The notes under the pieces: model-generated | Told to the model about the DNA's origin: nothing | Seen by the model: the letters and a program-made list of their open reading frames with translations, nothing else | Databases searched by the model: none | Translations under genes and position numbers: made by a program | DNA from: Schistosoma haematobium | Taxonomy: Eukaryota > Platyhelminthes > Trematoda > Strigeidida > Schistosomatidae | DNA length: 64,000 bases | Direction: 5' to 3' | Assembly: GCF_000699445.3 (NCBI RefSeq) | Contig: NC_067200.1 | Location: 11,387,450 to 11,451,449, forward strand | In this document: positions 57,401 through 64,000 of the stretch, piece by piece | Position numbering within the stretch: position 1 is the first letter of the stretch | Layout of the letters: each line of letters opens with the position of its first letter

Positions 57401-60400
57401 TCATCACTCTACATCAACTTCATTGACTACGAAAAGGCATTTGACAGCGTGGACAGAACAACACTATGGAAACTTCTTCGACACTACGGCGTGCCTCAGA
57501 AGATAGTCAATATCATACAGAACTCATATGATGGATTACACTGCAAAATCGTGCATGGAGGACAGTTGACAAAGTCGTTCAAAGTGAAGACCGGTGTTAG
57601 GCAAGGTTGCTTACTCTCACCCTTTCTCTTTCTCCTGGTGATCGACTGGATCATGAAGACGTCAACGTCTGAAGGGAAACGCGGGATACACTGGACACCT
57701 AGGATGCAGCTGGACGATCTAGACTTCGCAGATGATCTTGCCCTCCTATCGCAATCGCAACAACAAATGCAGGAGAAGACGACCAGTGTAGCAGCAGCCT
57801 CAGCAGCAGTAGGTCTCAATATACACAAAGGGAAAAACAGGATTCTCCGATACAGCACAGCATGCACCAATCCAATCACAATTGACGGAGAAGATTTGGA
57901 ACATGTAAAAACCTTTACATGTTTGGGCAGCATCATTGATGAACAGGGTGGATCTGATGCAGATGTGAAGGCGCGGATCGGCAAAGCAAGAGCAGCATAT
58001 TTAGAACTGAGGAACATCTTGAACTCCAAGCAACTGTCAACCAATACCAAGGTCAGGATTTTCAATACAAATGTCAAGACAGTTCTACTGTATGGGGCAG
58101 AAACCTGGAGAACTACAAAAGCCATCATCCAGAAAATACAGGTGTTTATTAACAATTGTCTACGCAAAATACTTCAGATCCATTGGCCGGACACTATTAG
58201 CAACAACGTACTGTGGGAGAGAACAAACCAGATCCCAGTGGAGGAAGAAATCAGGAAGAAGCGCTGGAAGTGGATAGGACACACATTGAGGAAAGCACCC
58301 AGCTGCGTCACAAGACAAGCCCTCACTTGGAATCCTGAAGGTCAAAGGAAAAGAGGAAGACCAAAGAACACATTACGCCGAGAAATGGAGATAGACATGA
58401 GAAAAATGAACAAGAATTGGATGGAACTAGAAAAGAAGGCTCAGGACAGAGTGGGTTGGAGAATGCTGGTCAGCGGCCTATGCTCCATTGAGAGTAACAG
58501 GCGTAAGTAAGTAAGACTTATCGACCGGACCAATGATACATAAACCCTTACGAGCAGCCTAGATTCCTTATCGGTTCTTCTTCCTGATATTATTACCATG
58601 CCCACCACTTTACGATTTGTCTCGATAATTTTATCTAGCTATGTAATGTAGCAACTTGTACGTGTGCACATACGTCAGATTTCACATTGATCCTGATTGA
58701 CTGGAACTTACATCACGGACAACCATTAAAAACCAAGAAACACTAGATAGCTTATTTATCTTAATACGAGACAAGTATTCATTCTTATCAACCTATTTAC
58801 CATCTTTGTCTAGTACTCTGAGTCTTACTTAAACTGGTCACTCGACGTTCCCAACATACACGATCCATTGATCTAAAACACCGGTTATCAAATTACTAGT
58901 AGCTTACATATGTTTTCTACTTCTCAAGATCATGTTTGACAACCGTAAAAGATTGAATAATGCATGTTTTGTAGTGGATGTCTCATTTGTGAATTGTAAA
59001 CGGATTAAAATCCGTAATAGATTTACATAGAAACTGTTTACTATGGTGAAAATTGACTTATTTTTTGAAATCATTGTTTTATATTTTATTACTAGACGTG
59101 ACGACTGAATGTTTCTAATGACGGTATAAATAATGTGGCGTACAAATATTGTGTTTCCAAAGAATACTTTGATAGGAAGAGACTATTTGTATATTAGAAC
59201 TGTATACTTAATTGCTTTCTTGCAGAGGGTTTTTTTTAATAAAATTGTGAGAACGAAAAGCGAATGTCTGGCGGGTTGGTGGATATGGAGAATCCACCTA
59301 GGGAGGTCGGGGAATCCTGATTCTAAACCAATGATGCATATGGGCTCCAGGGTCCTGAGGGAACAAAAGGCGTATGAACCAATTGTTGGTCGCCGGCTAC
59401 CATGGGACTGTATCTCCTAACGTTGCTCCACTGCCTTGTGGATCAGACCTTCAGGTCGAAGGGTCCGGGTGTGATCCTCTAAGAAAGTCACCTGCTTCGG
59501 TTTTCACACCGCTGCAGTATCACACACAAAGCAATTGACTTGTGTGGCGTATATGTATTCGGTGCCCTTTTGTACCAATGTTTATATGTTTAAATAAATA
59601 AATAAATGTGAGGTATCAGTTCAATAATTAATGTCACATATCATCGACTTCATTTAGGGTTGCTCACAACAGCGATTACATTCTTCCAATGTAGTCCTGC
59701 TCTTACCAGCCTGGCAGTGGCCTTCATATATACCTTTCATAAATCTTCTTCAACAGGTACAACTTTATAACCTCTTTAATTGATTGATCTATGTTACTTG
59801 CGTAGAACTTTACTTCCAACTTGTATAAAGATGTCGTGCTCACCACTCGACCTGTAAATTATGTGTTCGATCTTGTGTGTGCTAGTCTTTAGTTCCTTCA
59901 ACTGATATCGTCAGTCCGTAGTGTAAACTGTCCTTAATTCATTGATTGTAATCACTTCATATATTTTTTCTCACAATTCTATTTATTTAATTATTTACAG
60001 CTAACAATGAGATACAATCCTTTCCAAAATATAGTAATCTACCAAGTTTATCTGGCTCCTTGTTATCTTTGATGTTGGCACGTTTAGGCTCATTATTAGA
60101 TGATGATTTGGAAGGGACCAGACGTTTAGCTTGTCTTTGTTTGACCATATTCTTTAATGGTCTTCTTATACCTTCACCACCAATATCACCGGCATCTTCA
60201 TCATCGATGGAGTTGTCTAACGGTAATCAAAATCATTATGAAGGAAATCGAGTTATAGATTTTCTCAATTCACCTACATGGATTCAACCGCTTACTACTA
60301 CTATTACTAATACTGTTAGCAGTAGTAATCATGAATTGGTCAAAGAACATAGTGTATTATTGCCTTATTGTCCACTGGCCAATTCATTTGGTGATCAAGT

Positions 60401-60505
60401 CTATCGTTTTTATGGTAATTTTATTAAGCGTCTTAATGATTCGAAAGATCAAGTAAGTTCTACTTTCCCATTACTGACCTCTTTGACTATTATTATTATT
60501 ATTAC

Positions 60506-60539
<34 letters not shown>

Positions 60540-61553
60540 TAGTGTATTGACAGTAATAAGATTTACCTCGTAGTTAAATATCAATTTAGTCAGATGAATA
60601 GTTCCATATATTAGAAGAAAAAATAATTAATCGTGTAGTTACATGAACGGCTCACTTAGACTTTGTTCTACTTATCGCTAATACAATTTTCAGATTCTGT
60701 TTTTACAATTTCATTAGTGTAATAATATTGTAAATCAAGTTTTACTATAATTCTACAGTTTAGTAACTTGCGGACATAATATTTCACTGGAATGTTCCCA
60801 ATTCAGGGTAAAAATTGGAACGAAACAAAAATATATATGCCAAAACCCGAGTGGCAAAAGTTACAGTGGCAAAATATTTCTATGAGTTACTATGGGATAA
60901 ACATGAAAATCTGATAACTTGAGTCCATCTGTAGGCGCTAACCAGTTGCATAATGGACTAATCAGCACTTCTCATCTTGATCTTAGGTATACAGTACTCG
61001 AAATTCTATTCATCGTAGACTAGTTTCGTTTGGGGTATGACTAAAATTCATGGAGCACTAGACTGCTGTTACATCCTAGTATGTGACTCCTCAGCAGTGC
61101 TCACGCAACGTCGAACTGGGGATCGAAACACGACCTTTACGTCTCGTGGTCCAGCGGTGCAATTCCAAATTTAATCAGTTTGTGATTTAGTTCAATGATC
61201 ATGCACTACCATAGGTACCTTTTCTGAACATCATTCTCTCTAGAACTTCATTAGTATCTTGAAGTAAGTTACTAGTGAGCTAAATGTTATAGTTTAGTTT
61301 TTCGTTTAAACAGTTATTGTCAAATTATGATGAAAAATTTTGTTATTTCGTGGATAAATTTTCTCCTTGTATCTTGGGTTTGGAGACTACTGCATGTATA
61401 TTAGGGCTTAAACATCTGAATACTTTCATTTTTTGGACCAAATAGCTGGTTGAACTCGGGAATAAGAAGCTTGTTGTTTTGACATTGGAACTGGTCATCT
61501 CACAAAACAATTTCATAGATATATATACAGTTATACCTTGTTGCTGTCAACAG

Positions 61554-61618
<65 letters not shown>

Positions 61619-62640
61619 TATGGGGTTGTGGTGATTGTTGAGTTTTCGATTGAAATCACGAATCGATCATTGTTAGGCCATCATTGAAAATCTGGAAACA
61701 CTGAACGGCCGTTTCGTATGTATGTTGGAGAGTCTAACGAAATGACTGAATTATGCTCAAAATTCCAATCTGTAAATCGGTAGCATTATTTCAAAATAGA
61801 TGTAAGATATTTACAAACTTCAATTCTTTATATGTCTGTAGTGTTTGTACGCTTCAATGTATGCAATCGAAAGGGTGATTCTTCCTGGAATAGGTGTATA
61901 AAGATTATTTACAAACATATAATCCACTTATCCAGCTACTAGCTGTGTCAAAATTTACAGTAGCTGTCAATAATCGGAACTGTGACTAAAAACACAAAAC
62001 TTGGAAGCTGTTACATCTGAAAAATACTCAAAGATTGTTTTACATATAAATAAATTATCACTTTTCTATAATAAATACGGAGAATATTGCAGATTCATTC
62101 AAACAATTCGTAATGATGATACACAGGAACCCAGATACGTTGCACATCATATCGTAAACTTGATCGAATTTGATATTACTTACTGAATCTTATTAAGTAG
62201 TACAATTTAGCAAGCAAACTTTATAGGGCACGAAAGCAATAAGTTTCACAGCTATCAAGCAGTACTGACATATGGTTTGTTCTGTCTTTTTTCTTTCTTT
62301 CCGGATTTATAACTAGATACGATTACTTATCTGTGAAACAATCAATGCATGGATTCGTCTACTTATTCCAATGTTAACATCATCAACAACAACCATTAAA
62401 ACATCTCAGCAATTAAATCCAGTTTATACTGCTGTTATAGAAGATTTCCTAAATAACCTCATTATTCATTTAGATGATCCTAATTCACGAATACGTGCCA
62501 GTGTATCACGTGTTCTCTTGAGAATCAATCAATTCGCTCCAGATCTGGTGATTAAAGTTTTAAACAAAGCTAAATTATGTCATCATTCATCTCAATTATG
62601 TGATAAACTATTAGAATTTTGTCATTCACATTCTCAGTAA
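43122..62640 (+). CDS. DNAAF5: Dynein axonemal assembly factor 5 (HEATR2), complete nine-exon gene
   Basis: Cytoplasmic HEAT-repeat scaffold that helps pre-assemble outer and inner dynein arms before they enter cilia or flagella. Nine exons (43122-43956, 43996-44100, 44915-45348, 47663-48256, 50195-50443, 51004-51372, 54552-54852, 60001-60452, 62317-62640) join in consistent phases to about 1220 codons. The animal family averages roughly 850 residues; the excess is mostly low-complexity inserts. Diagnostic stretches are [13 protein letters not shown] followed by [12 protein letters not shown], the ESATQH motif, [14 protein letters not shown], and the C-terminal [13 protein letters not shown]. 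The ATG at 43122 is the first in frame after a TAA at 43095. One further small exon between 48257 and 50194 is possible, since that part aligns poorly to the vertebrate protein. In a schistosome the likely sites of use are flame cells, miracidial and tegumental cilia, and sperm. Confidence 0.93.
43996..44100 (+). CDS. DNAAF5: DNAAF5 exon 2
   Basis: 105 bp after a 39-bp intron (43957-43995; GTAAGT...TTTCAG). Reads [18 protein letters not shown] and then HYP...KRPILG, nearly the same wording as vertebrate DNAAF5. Without splicing the frame stays open, so a naive ORF call would wrongly include 13 extra residues. Phase 1 at both ends. Confidence 0.93.
44915..45348 (+). CDS. DNAAF5: DNAAF5 exon 3
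   Basis: Acceptor TCTACAG|GT; reads [20 protein letters not shown], then [18 protein letters not shown] and [14 protein letters not shown] Ser/Thr-rich stretch (SSSSTTT) follows and the exon ends ...GCMIPTK at AAG|GTGAGT, phase 0. It covers residues about 314-458. Confidence 0.93.
45349..47662. other. DNAAF5 intron 3
   Basis: AT-rich. Near 47390-47470 the minus strand has 'gtggctgaaagggtgagc' and 'ccttgaactcaatccctgg', a tRNA-like box pair suggesting another short retroposon. Nothing else recognised. Confidence 0.4.
47663..48256 (+). CDS. DNAAF5: DNAAF5 exon 4 with low-complexity inserts
   Basis: 198 codons, phase 0 at both ends; acceptor TTGTCTAG|TTT, donor CAG|GTAAGT. It opens [20 protein letters not shown], a helix pair equal to the vertebrate 'L..ILSTL...S' region. 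An Asn/Thr/Ser-rich insert (about 47830-47950) and a poly-Gln run with QQQQQ (about 48139-48160) interrupt the HEAT fold; these inserts account for much of the extra length over vertebrate DNAAF5. Confidence 0.9.
48690..48870 (+). mobile_element. Small relic of the second RTE-like family in DNAAF5 intron 4
   Basis: Reads roughly [13 protein letters not shown]...DIQ and, in another frame, 'IADIR..HHIGN', the LLYG.ETWP...DIR...CLR.IA motif in decay. It is followed directly by the unnamed repeat at 48880. Confidence 0.5.
48880..49465 (+). repeat. Unnamed GC-rich interspersed repeat, copy 1
   Basis: Words such as 'gagagaacgaacaacaaatgt', 'ccggctaccatgggg', 'ctgccttgtggatcagac' and 'aaccatctgcttcggttt' recur in the same order at 59225-59620. 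It ends in 'caagtaaataaaag'. GC content is clearly above the surrounding intron. No coding sense is recognised. Confidence 0.7.
50195..50443 (+). CDS. DNAAF5: DNAAF5 exon 5
   Basis: 83 codons, phase 0 at both ends: acceptor AACTTTAG|ATC, donor AAG|GTAAGT. Reads [20 protein letters not shown] and later [20 protein letters not shown]. The conservation to vertebrates is the weakest in the gene, so the boundaries rest on the splice sites and on phase. Confidence 0.8.
51004..51372 (+). CDS. DNAAF5: DNAAF5 exon 6
   Basis: 123 codons, phase 0. The polypyrimidine acceptor ends TTACTCAG|TTA; the donor is AGA|GTAAGT. Reads [20 protein letters not shown], then LAILSRCLQ, a Gly/Ser/Asn-rich loop ([12 protein letters not shown]) and a helix [16 protein letters not shown]. 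An (ATT)n tract begins ten bases after the donor. Confidence 0.88.
51382..51436. repeat. (ATT)n microsatellite just after the exon 6 donor
   Basis: Starts about ten bases after GTAAGT and runs about 55 bp with one interruption. Translated by mistake it gives a run of Tyr. Confidence 0.95.
52062..54125 (+). mobile_element. Old copy of the RTE-like element in DNAAF5 intron 6
   Basis: Aligns with 56311-58490 of the intact copy from the linker after the endonuclease to the end of the ORF, in the same orientation as DNAAF5. The first frame (to 52384) still reads [18 protein letters not shown] and [16 protein letters not shown]; the next (52660-52977) keeps [18 protein letters not shown] and [17 protein letters not shown] wording. 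Later RT parts (53000-53700) are broken by many stops and shifts. It is far more diverged than the copy at 14017. Confidence 0.85.
54260..54360 (-). repeat. Diverged S-alpha-type relic in DNAAF5 intron 6
   Basis: The minus strand has 'gtacactgctaaagagtctta', a CTGAGGA to CTAAAGA decayed core, then the altered 3' tail. Confidence 0.45.
54552..54852 (+). CDS. DNAAF5: DNAAF5 exon 7
   Basis: 301 bp, phase 0 in and phase 1 out; acceptor TTTCTAG|GAA, donor AATT|GTAAGT. Reads [20 protein letters not shown], which matches the vertebrate 'W.AGRTAAAIRTAA' segment closely and is one of the strongest identifiers of the gene. Confidence 0.93.
54905..55330 (+). mobile_element. Decayed fragment of the second RTE-like family in DNAAF5 intron 7
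   Basis: DNA words match 30180-30560 in order: 'ggttactagtattc', 'aggtgtcttcgaaacat', 'ctcgtgtattttgggg', 'ccatgaaatgactgaca'. Reading frames are broken. It lies 60 bases upstream of the intact RTE-like element. Confidence 0.65.
55392..58514 (+). mobile_element. RTE-like non-LTR retrotransposon with an intact ORF, in DNAAF5 intron 7
   Basis: About 3.1 kb: a 100-bp 5' UTR, one long ORF and a GTAAGTAAGTAAG tail. The 8-mer GACTTATC stands at 55384-55391 and again at 58515-58522, a plausible target duplication that would make this a full-length copy. Single-ORF layout, APE-type endonuclease and a short simple-repeat tail fit the RTE clade (schistosome SR2/Perere-3-type elements), but I could not check which named family. 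It lies in the same orientation as the host gene, between exons 7 and 8. Confidence 0.88.
55493..58510 (+). CDS. RTE-like ORF: APE endonuclease plus reverse transcriptase, 1005 residues, intact
   Basis: ATG start at 55493. N-terminal endonuclease: [10 protein letters not shown] (Asn 32), GISETHW (Glu 61), MGDFNAKVG (Asp 172, Asn 174), NQIDHI and ASDHHLLVA (Asp 267, His 268). A basic, alpha-helical linker runs from about 275 to 500. The RT domain has [52 protein letters not shown] and FADD (745-748). The C-terminal region has WIGHTLRK and [12 protein letters not shown]. All catalytic residues that I can check are present and there is no internal stop. The stop codon TAA is itself part of the GTAA-repeat tail. 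The gene could in principle be active; expression was not assessed. Confidence 0.92.
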   Translation: MTPHDESRIPSEVTRPMPLLTTRATIYLGTWNVRTMWDTGRAFQIAAEMRRYNLEVLGISETHWTQVGQQRLTTGEFLLYSGHEEENAPHTQGVALMLSKQAQNALIGWESHGPRIIKASFKTKKEGISMNIIQCYAPTNDYNEDAKDQFYNRLQSIVQKCPTKDLTILMGDFNAKVGTDNTGYEDIMGRHGLGERNENGERFANLCAFNKLVIGGTILPHKRIHKTTWTSPDHSTQNQIDHICINKTFRRTIEDVRTKRGADIASDHHLLVAKMKLKLKKHWTTGQTVSQKFNTAFLQDTNKLNKFKIDLSNKSQAFHDLLNGEGTTVESNWKGIKEAITSTCHEVLGHKKHHHKEWITVGTLDKIQERRNKKAAINTSRTRTEKAKAQAEYTEINKQVKRSIRTDKRKYVEDLATTAEKAAREGNMRQLYDTTKKLSGNRRKPERPVKSREGKVITNIEEQQNRWVEHFKELLYRPAPLNPPNIEAAPTDLPINVGPPTIEEISMAIRQIKSGKAAGPDNIPAEALKADVAATARILHILFNKIWDEEQVPTDWKEGLLIKIPKKGDLSKCDNYRGITLLSIPGKVFNRVLLNRMKDCVDAQLRDQQAGFRKDRSCTDQIATLRIIVEQSIEWNSSLYINFIDYEKAFDSVDRTTLWKLLRHYGVPQKIVNIIQNSYDGLHCKIVHGGQLTKSFKVKTGVRQGCLLSPFLFLLVIDWIMKTSTSEGKRGIHWTPRMQLDDLDFADDLALLSQSQQQMQEKTTSVAAASAAVGLNIHKGKNRILRYSTACTNPITIDGEDLEHVKTFTCLGSIIDEQGGSDADVKARIGKARAAYLELRNILNSKQLSTNTKVRIFNTNVKTVLLYGAETWRTTKAIIQKIQVFINNCLRKILQIHWPDTISNNVLWERTNQIPVEEEIRKKRWKWIGHTLRKAPSCVTRQALTWNPEGQRKRGRPKNTLRREMEIDMRKMNKNWMELEKKAQDRVGWRMLVSGLCSIESNRRK
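59225..59620 (+). repeat. Unnamed GC-rich interspersed repeat, copy 2
   Basis: Shares the 49040-49440 part of copy 1 and ends in a (TAAA)n tail (about 59594-59608), as expected of a retroposed sequence. It is in the same orientation as DNAAF5. Confidence 0.7.
60001..60452 (+). CDS. DNAAF5: DNAAF5 exon 8
   Basis: 452 bp; acceptor TTTACAG|CT completes a Ser codon. Reads [33 protein letters not shown], a Pro/Ser loop, and ends [18 protein letters not shown], equal to the vertebrate '..YPELLKRLDD.SND' motif. Donor CAA|GTAAGT, phase 0. It lies 5.1 kb from exon 7; that intron holds the intact RTE-like element. Confidence 0.92.
60486..60538. repeat. (ATT)n microsatellite just after the exon 8 donor
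   Basis: Runs about 50 bp, 34 bases after GTAAGT; translated by mistake it gives a run of Ile. Confidence 0.95.
61050..61170 (-). repeat. S-alpha-type repeat in DNAAF5 intron 8
   Basis: Minus strand: GAGCACTG-CTGAGGA-GTCACATACTAGGAT-GTAA, then AGTC-TAGTGCTC. Stem I pairs over eight positions, but GAAA has become GTAA. Confidence 0.65.
61556..61615. repeat. (TA)n microsatellite
   Basis: Sixty bases of perfect TA next to the 3' end of an S-alpha-type repeat, in DNAAF5 intron 8. Confidence 0.95.
61615..61730 (-). repeat. S-alpha-type 3' end next to (TA)n
   Basis: The segment 'cagtatggggttgtgg...cggccgtttcg' is a close match to 5680-5775 and stops inside the ribozyme GAAA. It abuts a 60-bp (TA)n tract. 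Confidence 0.6.
62317..62640 (+). CDS. DNAAF5: DNAAF5 exon 9 (C-terminus and stop)
   Basis: 107 codons plus TAA; acceptor ATAACTAG|ATA, phase 0. Reads [20 protein letters not shown], a Thr/Ser stretch, then [20 protein letters not shown] and [14 protein letters not shown], matching the C-terminal '.LLVHLDDP...IQ' and 'Y CEQLL' of vertebrate DNAAF5. Confidence 0.93.
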   Translation: MRLLICETINAWIRLLIPMLTSSTTTIKTSQQLNPVYTAVIEDFLNNLIIHLDDPNSRIRASVSRVLLRINQFAPDLVIKVLNKAKLCHHSSQLCDKLLEFCHSHSQ

Positions 62641-64000
62641 TGTTCACAAGAAAATATTATCGATAAAATGACCGAGATGAATGAGAAACGAGTGATAAAA
62701 GGATTGAAATTGTGAAGTGGTATTGGCTACATTTTTGGATAATCTATGCTCCCACATATCTAATTAAGTTTTACACTGCTGTTGGCAAAATTTTTTTCTA
62801 ATTAACTTTTGTTTTTATTGGCTAGTCTTTGTGTTACAACATTTTAATACAAAATGTACAACTTATGACGATAGGTTACATATATTTTTTATTTATTTAT
62901 GTGAAATTACAAGTAAATAAAAGAAACTACTACTGAGAATGTTGTTCCTTTCTTTTTCGGTGTTTCTTTTTTGTTTTAGATTATTGGGTGATCAGTTTTT
63001 CACCTTTAAATCATATATACATGAATTGTAGTTTTTGCGCTAACTGACAGATATACACACAAAGATTTGTGTATATGTACACTTTTGTATGTATTTAATG
63101 GGTGCTTCCTGGTATCACGTAATTTTTTTTACGTTTACTAAGGTAATCCAGTATAGATATACTTTACCAACGATCTTCAACGAACAATCAAAATAATAAA
63201 AGCTGATTTTAAATATTAAAAATGCCATTATGAATAGTTTATTGTTGGATATCATGTTTTTGATTAGATTTTGAATGTTTGATGGATTGAATGAAGAGTT
63301 TTTTTGTGTGTAACGAGTAATTAAGTTTAGAGCGTAGACGTTAAGATTGGGTTGTTAGAGTTAGGCGTATTAGGATTTTAAAACGTTAAGGATATTAGGA
63401 TTTATAGCCCAATATATGGATAATCACCCTGTAATAGGTTCATTTATCATCTTTAATCCCTATATCATGTTTTTTTTAATAAAGAGCTCTTTCATAAAAG
63501 CTGCATTCCGATTGATTAGGTCTTAGATCAGTTTTGAAATCCCTCCTAGCTGTCAGTGTGCCATATATTTACCGATAATGTACTAGATTTATTGGTGTTT
63601 AAAAGCTTTTTTAAACTTTCATTCGACTTTTAGTTTGCATTCTAGTGATGAAGTTTATTCTAAATAATGTGGAATGTTGTAACCGAGCGACCAAATGTTG
63701 GTTTACTCATTCAACTCTGCACCATATTTGGGGTTTAAATGTCTTTAAAGTATTTCTAGTGGTTAGGATTCTAAACTTTTAGCCACTAAGTCTTGGGTTT
63801 AAACCTTGCCACATCTCCTTCGGTCAGAGTAACCGGTATTTTATTAGTATCCAAATACTTAGTTAATTTATAAGTTATAGACATAAGAGTACAAGTCAAA
63901 AAATTTAAACAATGCCCCCCCCATACAGTGCAGGCCAGCACAAGGCTTAAATTGTAAAAAGACTAGGTACAACGAAACCAACACGACGTTAGTTCGTGAA
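62641..64000. other. DNAAF5 3' flank
   Basis: 3' UTR up to about 62940, then AT-rich sequence without a gene. At 63740-63830 a tRNA-like relic ('agtggttaggattctaa' and 'gggtttaaaccttgcc') is visible. Confidence 0.45.
62916..62921 (+). promoter_or_regulatory. Candidate polyadenylation signal of DNAAF5
   Basis: AATAAA in the context AAGTAAATAAAAGAAAC, 276 bases after the stop, and the first canonical hexamer I see downstream. Confidence 0.5.

Noticed and set aside
1..64000. CRISPR arrays, bacterial operons, or LTR retrotransposons
   Set aside because: No regularly spaced direct repeats, no prokaryotic gene layout, and no gag/protease/integrase motifs or paired LTRs were seen. The repeats at 41030-42330 are too diverged and have no internal polyprotein.

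Overview
The window looks like nuclear DNA of a schistosome blood fluke (genus Schistosoma; the species cannot be fixed by eye, but the repeats suggest the African lineage). The reasons are AT-rich DNA, very short introns (36 and 39 bp) next to introns of many kilobases, a dense load of non-LTR and Penelope-like retroelements, and many copies of a tRNA-like short repeat that carries a hammerhead-ribozyme core, as in the known schistosome S-alpha (Sm-alpha) family.

Two host genes stand head to head. On the minus strand, from 35735 down past the left edge, is an SLC17-family (sialin-like) MFS transporter. I rebuilt eight coding exons (35523-35735, 35396-35486, 25981-26129, 16076-16163, 12524-12795, 7832-8018, 3548-3680, 579-734). 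The 3' exons lie outside the window, and a reading-phase mismatch suggests one small exon is still missing between 12524 and 8018. On the plus strand, 43122-62640, is a complete gene for the dynein axonemal assembly factor DNAAF5 (HEATR2). It has nine exons with consistent phases and encodes about 1220 residues of HEAT-type repeats. The two genes have no obvious common pathway beyond being neighbours.

Almost everything else is transposable-element sequence. The 7.4 kb between the two genes holds a roughly 4.4 kb CR1-type non-LTR element on the minus strand (35945-40400; PHD-finger ORF1, endonuclease/RT ORF2, several lesions), a cluster of diverged direct repeats (41030-42330) and the stump of another CR1-like RT. 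Intron 7 of DNAAF5 holds an apparently intact 1005-codon RTE-like retrotransposon (55392-58514). A 5'-truncated close relative with a perfect 14-bp target duplication lies in a transporter intron (14017-15430), and a much older copy lies in DNAAF5 intron 6 (52062-54125). Stumps of a second RTE-like family, Penelope-like relics with an unusual inverted junction, and several unnamed interspersed repeats fill the other introns.

The most unusual signals are ribozyme-like. Family-1 tRNA-like repeats carry a CTGAGGA...GAAA hammerhead core, once as an inverted pair and once as a near head-to-tail pair. A second tRNA-like repeat family has its own, different hammerhead-like core with a palindromic stem III. 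All assignments are from reading the sequence; no database search was run.
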